Source: Caproicibacterium amylolyticum
GTDB taxonomy: Bacteria; Bacillota; Clostridia; Oscillospirales; Acutalibacteraceae
Direction: 5' to 3'
DNA length: 64,000 bases
Assembly (NCBI RefSeq): GCF_014467055.1
Contig: NZ_CP060696.1
Location: forward strand, 2,666,001-2,730,000
Shown here piece by piece: positions 27,110-36,650 of this stretch. The position numbers and the translations under genes were made by a program. Positions within the stretch are counted from its first letter, which is position 1. Each line of letters opens with the position of its first letter. Under the pieces are notes generated by a model. It saw nothing but the letters and a program-made list of their open reading frames with translations. It was not told the DNA's origin and did no database searches.

Positions 27110-27257
27110 TTGGGCAACTATAAAATAGGCACGCCCCCGGCGCGCCGCCATTGCTGCGAGAATAGCGCGCAGGGACATGCCGCACCGAAATTCCATTTCA
27201 CTTGTAGGTTTGTTTGGAATTTATGGTTTTGTCGGAAAGTCGTTTGCCTATGGTTTT
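27110..27257 (-). promoter_or_regulatory. Intercistronic hairpin region between binding protein and permeases
   Basis: Contains an 8-bp inverted repeat AAATTCCA (27188-27195)/TGGAATTT (27215-27222) and two GCGCGC blocks that can pair. No T-run follows, so this looks like an mRNA-stabilising or partial-stop hairpin, common after binding-protein genes; function is inferred. Confidence 0.35.
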
Positions 27258-28583
27258 TTATTTTACCCAAGCAGCGGATTGGAAGTAGCTGTCAATAGAC
27301 TTCGTAAGCGTGTCTTTGTTCATTGCACCTGTCAGATACTGCTGCACAAATGCGCCTACCTTTGTGGAGTAATCGCCGGAAAGATTAGCAAATCCAATGG
27401 TTTTACCCGCGTTGATGTAGCTTACGAGAGACTTTGCCAAGCTGTTGTCCGGTATATACTTTGCATCCTTGAAAGCGGAAATGATACCCATGTCGGTGCC
27501 CAGTGCCTTCTGTCCTGCTTCGTCAGTGGCAAGCCAGTTAAAGAAGGTGTTTGCAGCTTTGCGCTGTTCCGGAGTGGACTTTGTATTGTCGACCAGCATG
27601 ACCTTTGTTACAGCAGCGGCAATGGAATCGGAAGTTTTGCTGTCTGCAAACAGCGGCAGGAATCCGAGCTCGTCTTTTGCGTGGTCGCCGGTCAGGAACT
27701 GAGAAACGTTAGGCATCACCCAAACACCGTTGAACCAGAAAGCAGCCTTGCCTGTTGCAATGTTCTTCGGGTCAGAGGTGTTGTAATCAGAGGACATCGG
27801 AGAAGACTTGTAAATGTTGTATTTGCCGTTCAGATCCAACAGATTCAGCAGGCCGTTGTAAACGGTGTTGTCTTTCAGGCTGGCCTCGCCGCTCTTTAGC
27901 TTCTTGTAGTAATCTGCATCGGATTTACCCTGTGTTACATAGGAATATGCAAGGTAGTGGGAAGCCAAAGACCAGTCATCGTGGGAAATCTGAACCGGAG
28001 CAACACCGCCGGCCTGAATCTTCTTGTACAGAGCTTCCAAATCAGAGAGGCTCTTAACGGTGCTCGGATCAAAAGTTTTTCCGGTGGCTTTTTCAATCGT
28101 GTTCTTGTTGTAAATTAGGCCGTCACCTTCAACTGCAAACGGGAACGCATAAACTTTTCCGCCGTTTTCCAAAGTTGAAGTAAAGGAAGGGCTGATTTTG
28201 CTGACCCAGGACTCGGAAGAAAGATCAGCAGATTTGCTGACATATGATGCAATGTTGGTTGGGTCCACCATGTTGATGGTGCAGGGGTTGCCGGAAGCAT
28301 ACTTACTCATCATCGTTTCATCTACTGTAGAGCTTGCCGACACCGTTGACATTGTAATGGTGATGCCGTCTTTGTTGGTCTGGTTAAAGGTCTCCACGGC
28401 CTTCTCCAGCGGCTTTGCAATTTCACTCTTGCTGTTCAGCAAAGTGATGTTTACCTTGCCGCTTGCAGCGGCAGTGGAACCTGCTGTGGAGGAGGCGGTG
28501 TTTGTTTGGCCGCAGCCGGCCAAAAGTGTTGACGCTGCCAGCACTGAGGCAAGAGCCATGGATGTAATACGTGTTCTTTTCAT
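27258..28583 (-). CDS. Sugar ABC transporter substrate-binding lipoprotein (MsmE-like)
   Basis: Extracellular sugar-binding protein, about 441 residues, family SBP_bac_1. The leader ends in lipobox LLAGC followed by a Ser/Thr/Ala linker. Family segments are VNITLLNSKSEIAKPLEKAV at the mature start and GKAAFWFNGVWVMPN in the middle. ATG at 28583 follows GAAGAGG with 7-base spacing; another ATG lies 6 bases upstream. It heads the operon that includes the permeases, sucrose phosphorylase and glucosidase, so sucrose or related glucosides are the likely ligands. Confidence 0.9.
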   Translation of the reverse strand: MKRTRITSMALASVLAASTLLAGCGQTNTASSTAGSTAAASGKVNITLLNSKSEIAKPLEKAVETFNQTNKDGITITMSTVSASSTVDETMMSKYASGNPCTINMVDPTNIASYVSKSADLSSESWVSKISPSFTSTLENGGKVYAFPFAVEGDGLIYNKNTIEKATGKTFDPSTVKSLSDLEALYKKIQAGGVAPVQISHDDWSLASHYLAYSYVTQGKSDADYYKKLKSGEASLKDNTVYNGLLNLLDLNGKYNIYKSSPMSSDYNTSDPKNIATGKAAFWFNGVWVMPNVSQFLTGDHAKDELGFLPLFADSKTSDSIAAAVTKVMLVDNTKSTPEQRKAANTFFNWLATDEAGQKALGTDMGIISAFKDAKYIPDNSLAKSLVSYINAGKTIGFANLSGDYSTKVGAFVQQYLTGAMNKDTLTKSIDSYFQSAAWVK

Positions 28584-28617
28584 TTTCATACCTCTTCTTC
28601 CCTAATCGTTTGTTTGC

Positions 28618-28723
28618 GTGAGAACATCATATGTGTAAAATTATTCTCACATTTCCTCGTATTCATGTGCAAGTTGCTTACTTGATGTGCTTGTATTATA
28701 AATCCACAAATCATGTATGTCAA
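28618..28723 (-). promoter_or_regulatory. Promoter and conserved leader of the sugar ABC operon
   Basis: Minus strand -35 TTGACA (28718-28723), 17-base spacer, -10 TATAAT (28695-28700). The leader repeats the AACTTGCACATGAATA block and the GTGAGAA (28618-28624)/TTCTCAC (28644-28650) inverted repeat seen before the GH42 gene. Confidence 0.8.
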
Positions 28724-29089
28724 TACGTTGATTTATAATTTTTAATATTTTTTTAAACTTTTTGTGCGTTTATATGTTCTAAATTCAATATATTTGGATT
28801 GTTTTGCCTTGTGGTCACTATCTTATTGCTTGTTTATCCCATTTTTTCTGCAAACGAAATAACAACGCATTGATATATAAATCAGGTTTAATGGTATGAT
28901 TCTTCCGCCACAATGGGGATTTGTCCAGAATTAATTAAACTTATTTCGTTTTATTGGCCTTAATAACTTGTATTTTTGATAAAACGATGATAAACTTACA
29001 TAGAATAATTGAATATCAATCTGTTAATATATTTTCAAAGCATACAGAGGGATGCGGTCCGCTTCCTTCCTGCTGTAGAAAAGAATGGG

Positions 29090-30076
29090 ATGATTTTATT
29101 GGCGAATATTAAAGATGTAGCGAAATTGGCGGGCCTTTCCGTAGGAACCGTTTCCCGTGTTCTGAACAACCGCGGATACATCAGTGAGGAAACCAAGAAC
29201 AAAGTGCATGAAGCCATGCAGCAGCTGAATTACGTACCAAATGAACTTGCAAAATCCATATTCAGGCAGTATACAAAAACCATTGGTGTAATGGTTCCAT
29301 TCGTAACACACCCTTATTTCGGTATGATTGTACAGTATCTTGAGCATTATGCTTCAAAGATGAATTACAAAATCATACTCTGTAATTCTTACTTTGAACG
29401 TGATAAAGAGCTTGAGTATTTCCGAATTTTAAAGGGTTATAAAGTGGACGGTATCATTTTGTGCAGCCGCAACATGGATATTCACGATGAAATCCAAGAA
29501 GGACCGCCCATTGTTTCCATTGACCGCATCCTCAGCAACGAAATTCCTTATGTTTCGTCTGACAACTATCAGGGCGGTCTGCTGGCAACCACCCATCTGA
29601 TTGAAAAAGGCTGCAAAAAAATTGCACACATCTGCGGCTCGCCGACTCTGCATATGACCGCAAATCTGCGGAGCAATGCCTTTGAAGAAACCTGCCGGAA
29701 AAATGGAGTTGAGCCGATTGTAGTTGCCACAAACGAAGACCAGTTTTCGTCGATGACCTATTACAACAATATCCAGAAACTATTTCAAAAGCATCCGGAC
29801 GTTGACGGAATCTTTGCCAGCAGCGACATTATTGCCGCTCAGGTCATTCAGATTGCCGCTAAAGAGGGACGGCGAATTCCCGAAGATTTGAAACTTGTCG
29901 GCTTTGACGATGTGAACATCGCCGCCCTTACTGCCCCGCCGCTCACCACGATTCATCAGCCGATCAAGCAGCTCTGCAAATATGCCTTTGAACTTCTGCT
30001 GGATGAAATTAAAGGAGAGATTGTACCCATGTGCACAATTTTACCTGTTAATTTGATTGAGCGCAGTTCCACCTGA
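29090..30076 (+). CDS. LacI-family transcriptional regulator
   Basis: Repressor of about 329 residues with the LacI helix-turn-helix (NIKDVAKLAGLSVGTVSRVL) and a periplasmic-binding-like sensor (IGVMVPFVTHPYFGMIVQ, VDGIFASSDIIAAQVIQIA, LVGFDDVNIAALTAPPLTTI). The open frame begins at 29009, but homology starts with ANIKDV. ATG 29090 or TTG 29099 is the start; the TTG gives the canonical length. It lies between the minus-strand sugar operon and the plus-strand GH3-MFS-GH32 genes and probably controls both through the GTGAGAA-type sites. Confidence 0.88.
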   Translation: MILLANIKDVAKLAGLSVGTVSRVLNNRGYISEETKNKVHEAMQQLNYVPNELAKSIFRQYTKTIGVMVPFVTHPYFGMIVQYLEHYASKMNYKIILCNSYFERDKELEYFRILKGYKVDGIILCSRNMDIHDEIQEGPPIVSIDRILSNEIPYVSSDNYQGGLLATTHLIEKGCKKIAHICGSPTLHMTANLRSNAFEETCRKNGVEPIVVATNEDQFSSMTYYNNIQKLFQKHPDVDGIFASSDIIAAQVIQIAAKEGRRIPEDLKLVGFDDVNIAALTAPPLTTIHQPIKQLCKYAFELLLDEIKGEIVPMCTILPVNLIERSST

Positions 30077-30158
30077 TGTGCGGCAGAAATACCAACCAGA
30101 AAAGCTATAAAAACCATAAGGCAGTTTTGCCTATCTTTGATTAAGAAGGAGCTTTCCA

Positions 30159-32396
30159 ATGGATATTCAGGAAATTTTAAAAAAGCTTACACTGGAAGAA
30201 AAGGCATACCTTTGCTCCGGTGCAGACCCCTGGCACACTGTATCTCCAAAAAGTTTCTCAATTCCGCAGGTAACCGTGTCTGATGGACCGCACGGACTGC
30301 GCCGGGAAACAGATGTCCCCGGTCAAAGTGAACCGGCCACCTGTTTCCCGAACGGCTCCGCACTTGGCGCCTCCTGGGACACAGCCCTCCTTTCCGAACT
30401 GGGCGCTGCCCTGGGCGAGGAATGCCGATCTCAAGGTGTTTCCGTCCTGCTCGGCCCGGCTGTCAATATAAAACGCTCTCCGCTGTGCGGGCGAAACTTT
30501 GAATATTATTCCGAAGACCCTTGTCTGGCTGGTTCTCTTGCGGCCGCTTATATCAACGGCGTGCAAAAAGAGGGCGTCGGCACTTCCCTGAAGCACTTCG
30601 CCGCAAACAACAAGGAAACCGGGCGCCTGACCACGGATACCATTGTGGACGAACGCACACTTCGGGAAATTTACCTGAGTGCCTTTGAATATGCCGTAAA
30701 AAATGCACGGCCGTGGACAATTATGTGTGCGTACAACCGGCTAAACGGCACCTATTGTTCGGAAAATAAATATCTTTTAACAGACATTTTGCGCAGTGAA
30801 TGGGGATTTGACGGTCTTGTGATGTCTGACTGGGGTGCAGTCAGTGATCGCGACAAAGGCATTGAAGCAGGTCTGGATCTCGAAATGCCCGGCGGCTGCA
30901 GCATCGGGCCGCAGAAAATCATACGTGCGGTAAAAAACGGGAATCTTTCTGAAGCGGCTCTGGACAAATGTGTCACACGCGTACTGAAGTTAGCCGAAAA
31001 AGCTGCTGCCCAAAAAGGGACAGCAGACAAACTGGATTCCAAAGTTATGTTTGAGCAGCACCATGCCCTCGCCCGGAAAATTGCAGAGCACTGCATGGTT
31101 CTGCTGAAAAATGAAGCTGTACTTCCACTGAAAAAGTCCGGACACCTTGCGGTCATCGGTGAATTTGCCAAAACACAGCGTTATCAGGGCGGCGGCAGTT
31201 CTCATATTCATCCAACAAAGTTGGACGTACCGCTGGATGAAATCCAGAAAGCCGCACCCGAACTTTCCGTTTCCTTCAGTGCGGGATATTCCCTCTCTGA
31301 TGACCAGCCGAACACTGCTCTGATTGCAGAAGCCGCTAAAGCTGCGGCAGAAGCCGACACCGCTGTGATTTTCGCTGGCCTGCCGGATTCCTATGAGTCA
31401 GAAGGTTTTGACCGCTCTCATATGCGCATGCCAAAAAGCCACATTGCTCTGATTGAGGCAGTCGCACGTGCCCAGAAAAAAACAGTGGTTGTTTTAAGCA
31501 ACGGTTCTCCAATCGAAATGCCATGGGCAGACCGCGTTCCCGCAATTTTGGAAAGCTACCTCTGCGGGCAGGCAACCGGCGGAGCCCAGGCTGCAATTCT
31601 GTTTGGTGATGTCAACCCCTCCGGCAAACTGGCGGAGACCTTCCCGCGGCAGCTGAGTGACAACCCCTCCTATTTAAACTTTCCAACAAGCAGTCCCGAT
31701 CTCGTGCAGTATCAGGAAGGTGTTTTTGTCGGATACCGCTATTACGAGAAGAAGCAGCTTGCGCCGCTCTTTCCGTTTGGGCACGGTCTTTCCTACACAA
31801 CCTTTTCCTATCTTGCTATTGAGACTGACCACACTGAGATGCAGGAAGATAACACACTGACTGTGCGTGTAACCGTGAAAAACACCGGCAGCAGGGCTGG
31901 GCGGGAAATTGTACAGTTGTATGTCAGCGATGCAGAAAGCAGCGTCGTTCGTCCTGTCAAAGAATTGCGTGACTTCTGCAGTATAGAACTAAAGCCGGAC
32001 GAAGAGCGGACTGTTGTTTTCACCCTGTCCAAACGCGCATTTGCGTATTATGATACTGCAATGCATGGCTGGACTGTTGAAGACGGTGTCTTTAACATCC
32101 TTGTCGGCGGGTCCAGTGTCAATACACCGCTTTGCGCTTCTGTAACAGTACATCCCGCTGTGCCGAAGCCCCTGAGCTTTACCCGTCACACGCTGACCGC
32201 AGCGGTTTGGGATGAGCCAGCAGCCCGCGTAATTCTGCAGAAATTCCTTGCAAAATCCGGCTTTACGGGTCTGGAAGCACAAGCCGACTGGATGCGGGAC
32301 ATGCCTCTGCGCAATCTTTTTATGTTCGGGGCAAAATACACGCAGGAAGAGTTTGACTGCTTTATTATGGAATTAAACCGGGCCGTTGCACCTTAA
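30159..32396 (+). CDS. GH3 beta-glucosidase
   Basis: Retaining beta-glycosidase of 745 residues without a signal peptide. Order: (alpha/beta)8 domain with KHFAANNKET and the nucleophile in GLVMSDWGAVS, then the alpha/beta sandwich with the putative acid/base region YESEGFDRSHM, then a fibronectin-III-like domain starting near LTVRVTVKNTGSRAGREIVQLY. Ribosome site AAGGAG precedes the ATG. It lies directly after the LacI gene and probably shares its regulation. Likely substrates are beta-glucosides such as cello-oligosaccharides. Confidence 0.92.
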   Translation: MDIQEILKKLTLEEKAYLCSGADPWHTVSPKSFSIPQVTVSDGPHGLRRETDVPGQSEPATCFPNGSALGASWDTALLSELGAALGEECRSQGVSVLLGPAVNIKRSPLCGRNFEYYSEDPCLAGSLAAAYINGVQKEGVGTSLKHFAANNKETGRLTTDTIVDERTLREIYLSAFEYAVKNARPWTIMCAYNRLNGTYCSENKYLLTDILRSEWGFDGLVMSDWGAVSDRDKGIEAGLDLEMPGGCSIGPQKIIRAVKNGNLSEAALDKCVTRVLKLAEKAAAQKGTADKLDSKVMFEQHHALARKIAEHCMVLLKNEAVLPLKKSGHLAVIGEFAKTQRYQGGGSSHIHPTKLDVPLDEIQKAAPELSVSFSAGYSLSDDQPNTALIAEAAKAAAEADTAVIFAGLPDSYESEGFDRSHMRMPKSHIALIEAVARAQKKTVVVLSNGSPIEMPWADRVPAILESYLCGQATGGAQAAILFGDVNPSGKLAETFPRQLSDNPSYLNFPTSSPDLVQYQEGVFVGYRYYEKKQLAPLFPFGHGLSYTTFSYLAIETDHTEMQEDNTLTVRVTVKNTGSRAGREIVQLYVSDAESSVVRPVKELRDFCSIELKPDEERTVVFTLSKRAFAYYDTAMHGWTVEDGVFNILVGGSSVNTPLCASVTVHPAVPKPLSFTRHTLTAAVWDEPAARVILQKFLAKSGFTGLEAQADWMRDMPLRNLFMFGAKYTQEEFDCFIMELNRAVAP

Positions 32397-32587
32397 TCAA
32401 AACGAAAAAGACAAACAGCTTAATTTCGGCAGAACGCATTTCTACAGAATTGTTTCAGAGAAACTTTTATCGATTCCTTGCCTTTGTCCGTCAGCACAAA
32501 ACTTGATCCATCACTAAGAAGTCCTTGTCCTGCAGTCCGCTGATGATTATATTTTTTAGCAAATGCCGCGTTAAGCAATGAGGTTTT

Positions 32588-33793
32588 ATGAATAAAATCA
32601 GGAATTTTCCGGTCCGATTGTATTTCTTTTATTATGTTATCCTGTATGCCGGCATTGCCGTATACGGAGGGTACATCAGCATTTACTATATGAAAGCCGG
32701 CTTTTCGCTGTCTGAAATTGGAACATTGACAACGATTGGCCCACTGTTCTCCCTGTTTGTGCAGCCAGTCTGGGGCATGGTAAGCGACCGAACTGGAAAG
32801 CACCGCCTTGTCCTGACAGCCGCATTGTTTGGCAGCTCTGCTTCCGTTTTGCTCTATTCTGTTCACACCGGGTATCTGTTTTACATGGTTATCACCATGC
32901 TGTTCATGCTGTTTTATACCGCAATTCAGCCGCTAAGTGACACGATTGCTGTAGATTACATTACCCGGTCCGGCCACAACTACAGTGCTGTGCGCGTTGG
33001 AGGGTCCATTGGTTTTTCCATAGTCGTTCTGCTGCTTGGTAATTTTTTCAACGAACATCTTAATTTACTGTTTCTGCTCTGCTCTGGTCTGCTGTTTCTC
33101 GCACTAATTACTTCCTGCCTGCTGCCAAATTCTGAGCCAAATGCAGCAGTTAACTTGCCCCATGCTGAGAAAGCAGAGCAAAAGCCCTTTGACAAGCGCA
33201 AATTTGTTTTCTTGATTTGTTTTTCCTGTGTGCTTTTCTTTGCATTAAGCTTTAATTTTAACTTTGTTGGAATCTACGCGAAACAAATGACACCGTCCGG
33301 TACTCTGCTTGGTATCGCACTCTGTGCATCCTCCATCAGTGAAGTCCCCGTTCTGATACTGATTACGAAATTTTCCCGCCAGTTTGACCACATCAATATT
33401 GTCACAATTATCACCGCCGCCGGACTCTTGCTCGGCTTACGAATGCTGCTCTACTTTTTTGCACAAAACATAGGCATGATTATTCTTGCACAAACCATGC
33501 AGGGCATCACTTCCATGACGATTTTTTATAGCATGGTAACCTATATAAACCGAGAAATCCCGGCGACACATAAAGCCGTTGGGCAAAGTGTGCTGGTCAT
33601 CGCCCAATCCGGCATCAGCAGCATTTTAGGAAATATCGGCGGTGGTTATGTAAGCGAATGGCTTGGAATTCGTCAAACTTATCTTCTGATTGCGGGCATT
33701 GTTTTTGCCGTTACCATTTTTTGCGGCGGGTTATATATGCTCCGGCACAATAGAACCGTCTTGGCCTTCTTTTCACGGCTAAAAAAACATTGA
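32588..33793 (+). CDS. MFS transporter (oligosaccharide/proton symporter-like)
   Basis: Twelve-helix major facilitator protein of 401 residues. It opens RNFPVRLYFFYYVILYAG and has the inter-helix motif WGMVSDRTGKHR typical of MFS loop 2-3, with a polar central loop around residues 180-205. It resembles the LacY/PPP-type subgroup that carries sugars or small acids. It is followed 13 bases later by a GH32 enzyme, so uptake of sucrose or fructo-oligosaccharides is inferred. Confidence 0.85.
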   Translation: MNKIRNFPVRLYFFYYVILYAGIAVYGGYISIYYMKAGFSLSEIGTLTTIGPLFSLFVQPVWGMVSDRTGKHRLVLTAALFGSSASVLLYSVHTGYLFYMVITMLFMLFYTAIQPLSDTIAVDYITRSGHNYSAVRVGGSIGFSIVVLLLGNFFNEHLNLLFLLCSGLLFLALITSCLLPNSEPNAAVNLPHAEKAEQKPFDKRKFVFLICFSCVLFFALSFNFNFVGIYAKQMTPSGTLLGIALCASSISEVPVLILITKFSRQFDHINIVTIITAAGLLLGLRMLLYFFAQNIGMIILAQTMQGITSMTIFYSMVTYINREIPATHKAVGQSVLVIAQSGISSILGNIGGGYVSEWLGIRQTYLLIAGIVFAVTIFCGGLYMLRHNRTVLAFFSRLKKH

Positions 33794-33806
33794 AACAAGG
33801 AGTAGG

Positions 33807-35282
33807 GTGAGCATTATGTCCAAAGAGTCACACAAGCAAAACGTACAAAAGGCAACTCGCTTTGTGCAGGAGACAAGCAGGCAGGTAAGCCACCGATTTC
33901 GGCAGCGGTACCATTTTATGGCGCCAGCCGGCTGGATCAATGACCCGAACGGTCTGATTCAGTATAAAGGGATATATCACCTTTTTTACCAGCATAATCC
34001 CTACAAAGCAGTTTGGGGGCCCATGCACTGGGGCCATGCGGTAAGCCGCGACTTCATTCACTGGGAGCATCTTCCGATTGCCCTTGCTCCCAGCGAAGAA
34101 TATGAACAAGGGCAAGGCGGCTGTTTTTCCGGCAGTGCCGTGGAAAATGAAGGGATGCTTAACTTGCTGTACACAGGGGCAAGTACCGTGAACGGACAGC
34201 AGGTTCAGGTGCAGTGCCTTGCGCAGAGCAAAGACGGAATTACCTTTGAAAAGTACCCGGGCAACCCGATTTTAAAGCGAAGCGGCAAAGCAGAGCGTGA
34301 TTTTCGTGACCCAAAGGTCTGGAAACACGGAAATTTTTGGTATATGGTCACCGCGGCGCAGGAAAAGGAAAGCGGCTCCGCCCTGCTTTACCGTTCCACT
34401 GACCTAATCCACTGGGACTTTTTAAGTCTGCTTGCCGGCGGCGACCCCAAACTGGGCAGTATGTGGGAGTGCCCGGACTTCTTTGAAATAAACGGGACCG
34501 GCGTACTGCTGTTTTCACCAGTTGGTTTTGAGGACCGCAAAGCAAGTTATCTGACCGGACATTTGAACTATGAAAGCGGAACTTTCGCTGCCGAAACATT
34601 GGGTGAAACAGACTGGGGCTTTGACTTTTACGCGGCACAAACTTTTCAGGATGCAAAGGGACGCCGAATTATGATTGGATGGGCAAACGGCTGGGACTGG
34701 ATGCCCTGGTGGAATGGCTTCGGTCCAACACAGCCGGATTTGTGGTGCGGCCACATGAATTTGCCGCGGGAAGTCACAGTATGTGATGACGGAAAGCTCT
34801 CCTTCCATCCAGTTGAGGAGTTAAAGACTCTGCGAACGGATGCATGGAGCGCCAGTGGCTTCACACTGCAGGCGGAAACCGCACAGACTCTGCACGCAGG
34901 CGATGGAATTCACTTTGAACTGATGATTTGCTTTGACCTCACTGCAACTTCCGCAAAACAAATCAGTCTGTTCCTGCGCTGTTCCGAAACAGAGCAGACT
35001 GTTTTAACTTGTGACCTAGAAAATGGCGATCTGGTCTTTGACCGCAGCGCGTCATCCACCTATGACAATGGGGTAAAACGCTGTCCGCTGGAATCGGCTC
35101 ATTCCAACACGCTTACCCTGCACTTGTTTGCGGATACCTGCTCAATCGAAGTGTTTACAGATGACGGCAGAACCGTGATGTCCTCCAATATTTATCCTTC
35201 CGCCAACAGCAGCGGTTTGTTCCTGCGTGCACACGGCGGTGATGTGCGAGTTTCCAGTATCGAAACCTGGGGACTCGGCTAA
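33807..35282 (+). CDS. GH32 beta-fructofuranosidase (sucrose/sucrose-6-phosphate hydrolase)
   Basis: Hydrolyses terminal beta-fructosides. The 491-residue intracellular enzyme has the nucleophile in GWINDPNGLIQ, the stabiliser in FRDPKVW and the acid/base in WECPDFF; the C-terminal 150 residues form the GH32 beta-sandwich. Start is GTG 33807 (4 bases after AAGGAG) or ATG 33816. A PTS is absent and the partner is an MFS symporter, so free sucrose or short fructans are more likely substrates than sucrose 6-phosphate. Confidence 0.93.
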   Translation: MSIMSKESHKQNVQKATRFVQETSRQVSHRFRQRYHFMAPAGWINDPNGLIQYKGIYHLFYQHNPYKAVWGPMHWGHAVSRDFIHWEHLPIALAPSEEYEQGQGGCFSGSAVENEGMLNLLYTGASTVNGQQVQVQCLAQSKDGITFEKYPGNPILKRSGKAERDFRDPKVWKHGNFWYMVTAAQEKESGSALLYRSTDLIHWDFLSLLAGGDPKLGSMWECPDFFEINGTGVLLFSPVGFEDRKASYLTGHLNYESGTFAAETLGETDWGFDFYAAQTFQDAKGRRIMIGWANGWDWMPWWNGFGPTQPDLWCGHMNLPREVTVCDDGKLSFHPVEELKTLRTDAWSASGFTLQAETAQTLHAGDGIHFELMICFDLTATSAKQISLFLRCSETEQTVLTCDLENGDLVFDRSASSTYDNGVKRCPLESAHSNTLTLHLFADTCSIEVFTDDGRTVMSSNIYPSANSSGLFLRAHGGDVRVSSIETWGLG

Positions 35283-35343
35283 AACACACGTAAATATTTT
35301 TGTAAAAAAATGCAAGCCTTTTGCAATTACAAATATAAAGTGA

Positions 35344-35431
35344 AGAAAGCAGACAAAACAACGTTTACGCGTTCTTTGCCTGCTTTCTTAATAAAAAAGA
35401 CAGAGCAGCCTGTGTAAGACAGACGCTCTGT
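35344..35431 (+). terminator. Two terminator-like hairpins after the GH32 gene
   Basis: First stem AGAAAGCAG-CAAA with TTTG-CTGCTTTCT (about 35344-35388). Second stem ACAGAGC (35400-35406) with GCTCTGT (35425-35431). Confidence 0.65.
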
Positions 35432-35506
35432 TCAAATTATGAGTTTTTGAAATGCAGAAATAAAACGGGCAGTTGCATTGCGCTATGGCCGCTGATATTC
35501 CTCTGT

Positions 35507-35940
35507 TTATTTTACATGTACACTTGCTTTAATTTCTGCAAAGCATGGATTTAGTTCCCGTTCCGGTGTCATATCCAAGCGCGGGGTCCCTTGTGCATCC
35601 CAGTGTACCGTGCGAAACGCAGGATAACGGCGCATGTCCGTTGAATCACTGCAATAGTGTTGCAGCGGAATTGCATGAATCATCAAAATATCATTTCCAT
35701 ATTCATCTTTTACAAAAGAATTATGCCCGCCGCCAATCTGATCCGGCATACTCAAAGAATGAAGAAGCGGATAATTTTGATTTTCCCAGGAATTCGGATG
35801 CAGCAAGTCTGTTCCTGCCTTTGCGCGGATAACGCCAACACAGTAAGTATAGTCAATTAAAGCTGCGGCATACGTCACAAATATATCGCTGCCGTGCCGC
35901 AGTGCAACAGGTCCTTTTATTTTGACCAGTAAGCTTGCCT
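35507..35940 (-). pseudogene. C-terminal remnant of a GH43-type glycosidase
   Basis: The minus-strand frame encodes about 140 residues: GPVALRHGSDIFVTYAAALI, DYTYCVGVIRA, GGGHNSFVKDEYGND and AFRTVHWDAQGTPRLDMTPE. These match the last part of GH43 arabinanase/xylosidase proteins, where the GHNSF segment holds the conserved active-site His region. The catalytic N-terminal blades are missing and the upstream sequence turns Lys-rich and unrelated, so this is a truncated, probably dead gene. Confidence 0.7.
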
Positions 35941-36031
35941 TTTTGATCCGGTTTTGCTTTTTCTTCTTTATTTAAGATGATTTTTTCACAAAAAAGCGCA
36001 TATACTTAAACAAAATGAAAGGTGTGAACTT

Positions 36032-36502
36032 ATGAAATCAATTCAATGGAAACCGTTATTAATTAATCTTCTGATTCCGTTAGCAGCAGGTGGTCTGTCC
36101 GGTTTCTTGACAAAAGAGCACACCTCCGCTTTTCAAAACGTGCGCCAGCCACCGCTTTCTCCACCTGATTTTCTATTCCCCATTGTCTGGACCATATTGT
36201 TCATTCTAATGGGTATCTCTGCTTATTTGATTTACACAGCAGAATCTGACCAAACGCAAAAAGCCCTTGTCCTTTACGGAATCCAACTGGCAGTCAATTT
36301 TATTTGGCCGTTGATTTACTTTAACCTCCAAAATTATTTATTTGCATTTATCTTAATCATCCTGCTTTGGGTGTTGATTTTGGCAATGATTCTTTCCTTT
36401 TATCAAATTGACCGCACCGCCGCATTTTTACAGATTCCATACCTCTGCTGGGTAACTTTTGCCGCATATTTAAACTGTGGCGTATGGATCTTAAACCGAT
36501 AA
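36032..36502 (+). CDS. tspO: TspO/MBR family membrane protein
   Basis: Five-helix tryptophan-rich sensory protein, 156 residues. Conserved features include the PPLSPPDFLFPIVWTILFI segment and the NCGVWILNR C-terminus. Family members bind tetrapyrroles or cholesterol-like ligands and are linked to stress responses. It stands alone between a decayed glycosidase and a convergent amidase gene, with its own terminator. Confidence 0.9.
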   Translation: MKSIQWKPLLINLLIPLAAGGLSGFLTKEHTSAFQNVRQPPLSPPDFLFPIVWTILFILMGISAYLIYTAESDQTQKALVLYGIQLAVNFIWPLIYFNLQNYLFAFILIILLWVLILAMILSFYQIDRTAAFLQIPYLCWVTFAAYLNCGVWILNR

Positions 36503-36541
36503 CATCTTTGATAATAAACCGGCTCGCTTTACCGTAGTGTG

Positions 36542-36583
36542 AAAAAGGACCGCACAGGCTGTATGTCTGTACGGTTCTTTTTA
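36542..36583 (+). terminator. Terminator after tspO
   Basis: Stem AAAAAGGACCG (36542-36552) with CGGTTCTTTTT (36572-36582), extended by ACAG/CTGT inside. Confidence 0.8.
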
Positions 36584-36650
36584 TCATGCCTGTCTGGTGG
36601 CTCTGATAGTGATGCAGGTAATCTTAAAAAATTTTCAAAGAATGTATTCA

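Noticed and set aside
26169..27128. 319-residue plus-strand open frame
   Set aside because: Antisense to the MalF-like permease gene; Gln/His/Asn-rich with no recognisable domain, as expected of a reversed membrane-protein gene.
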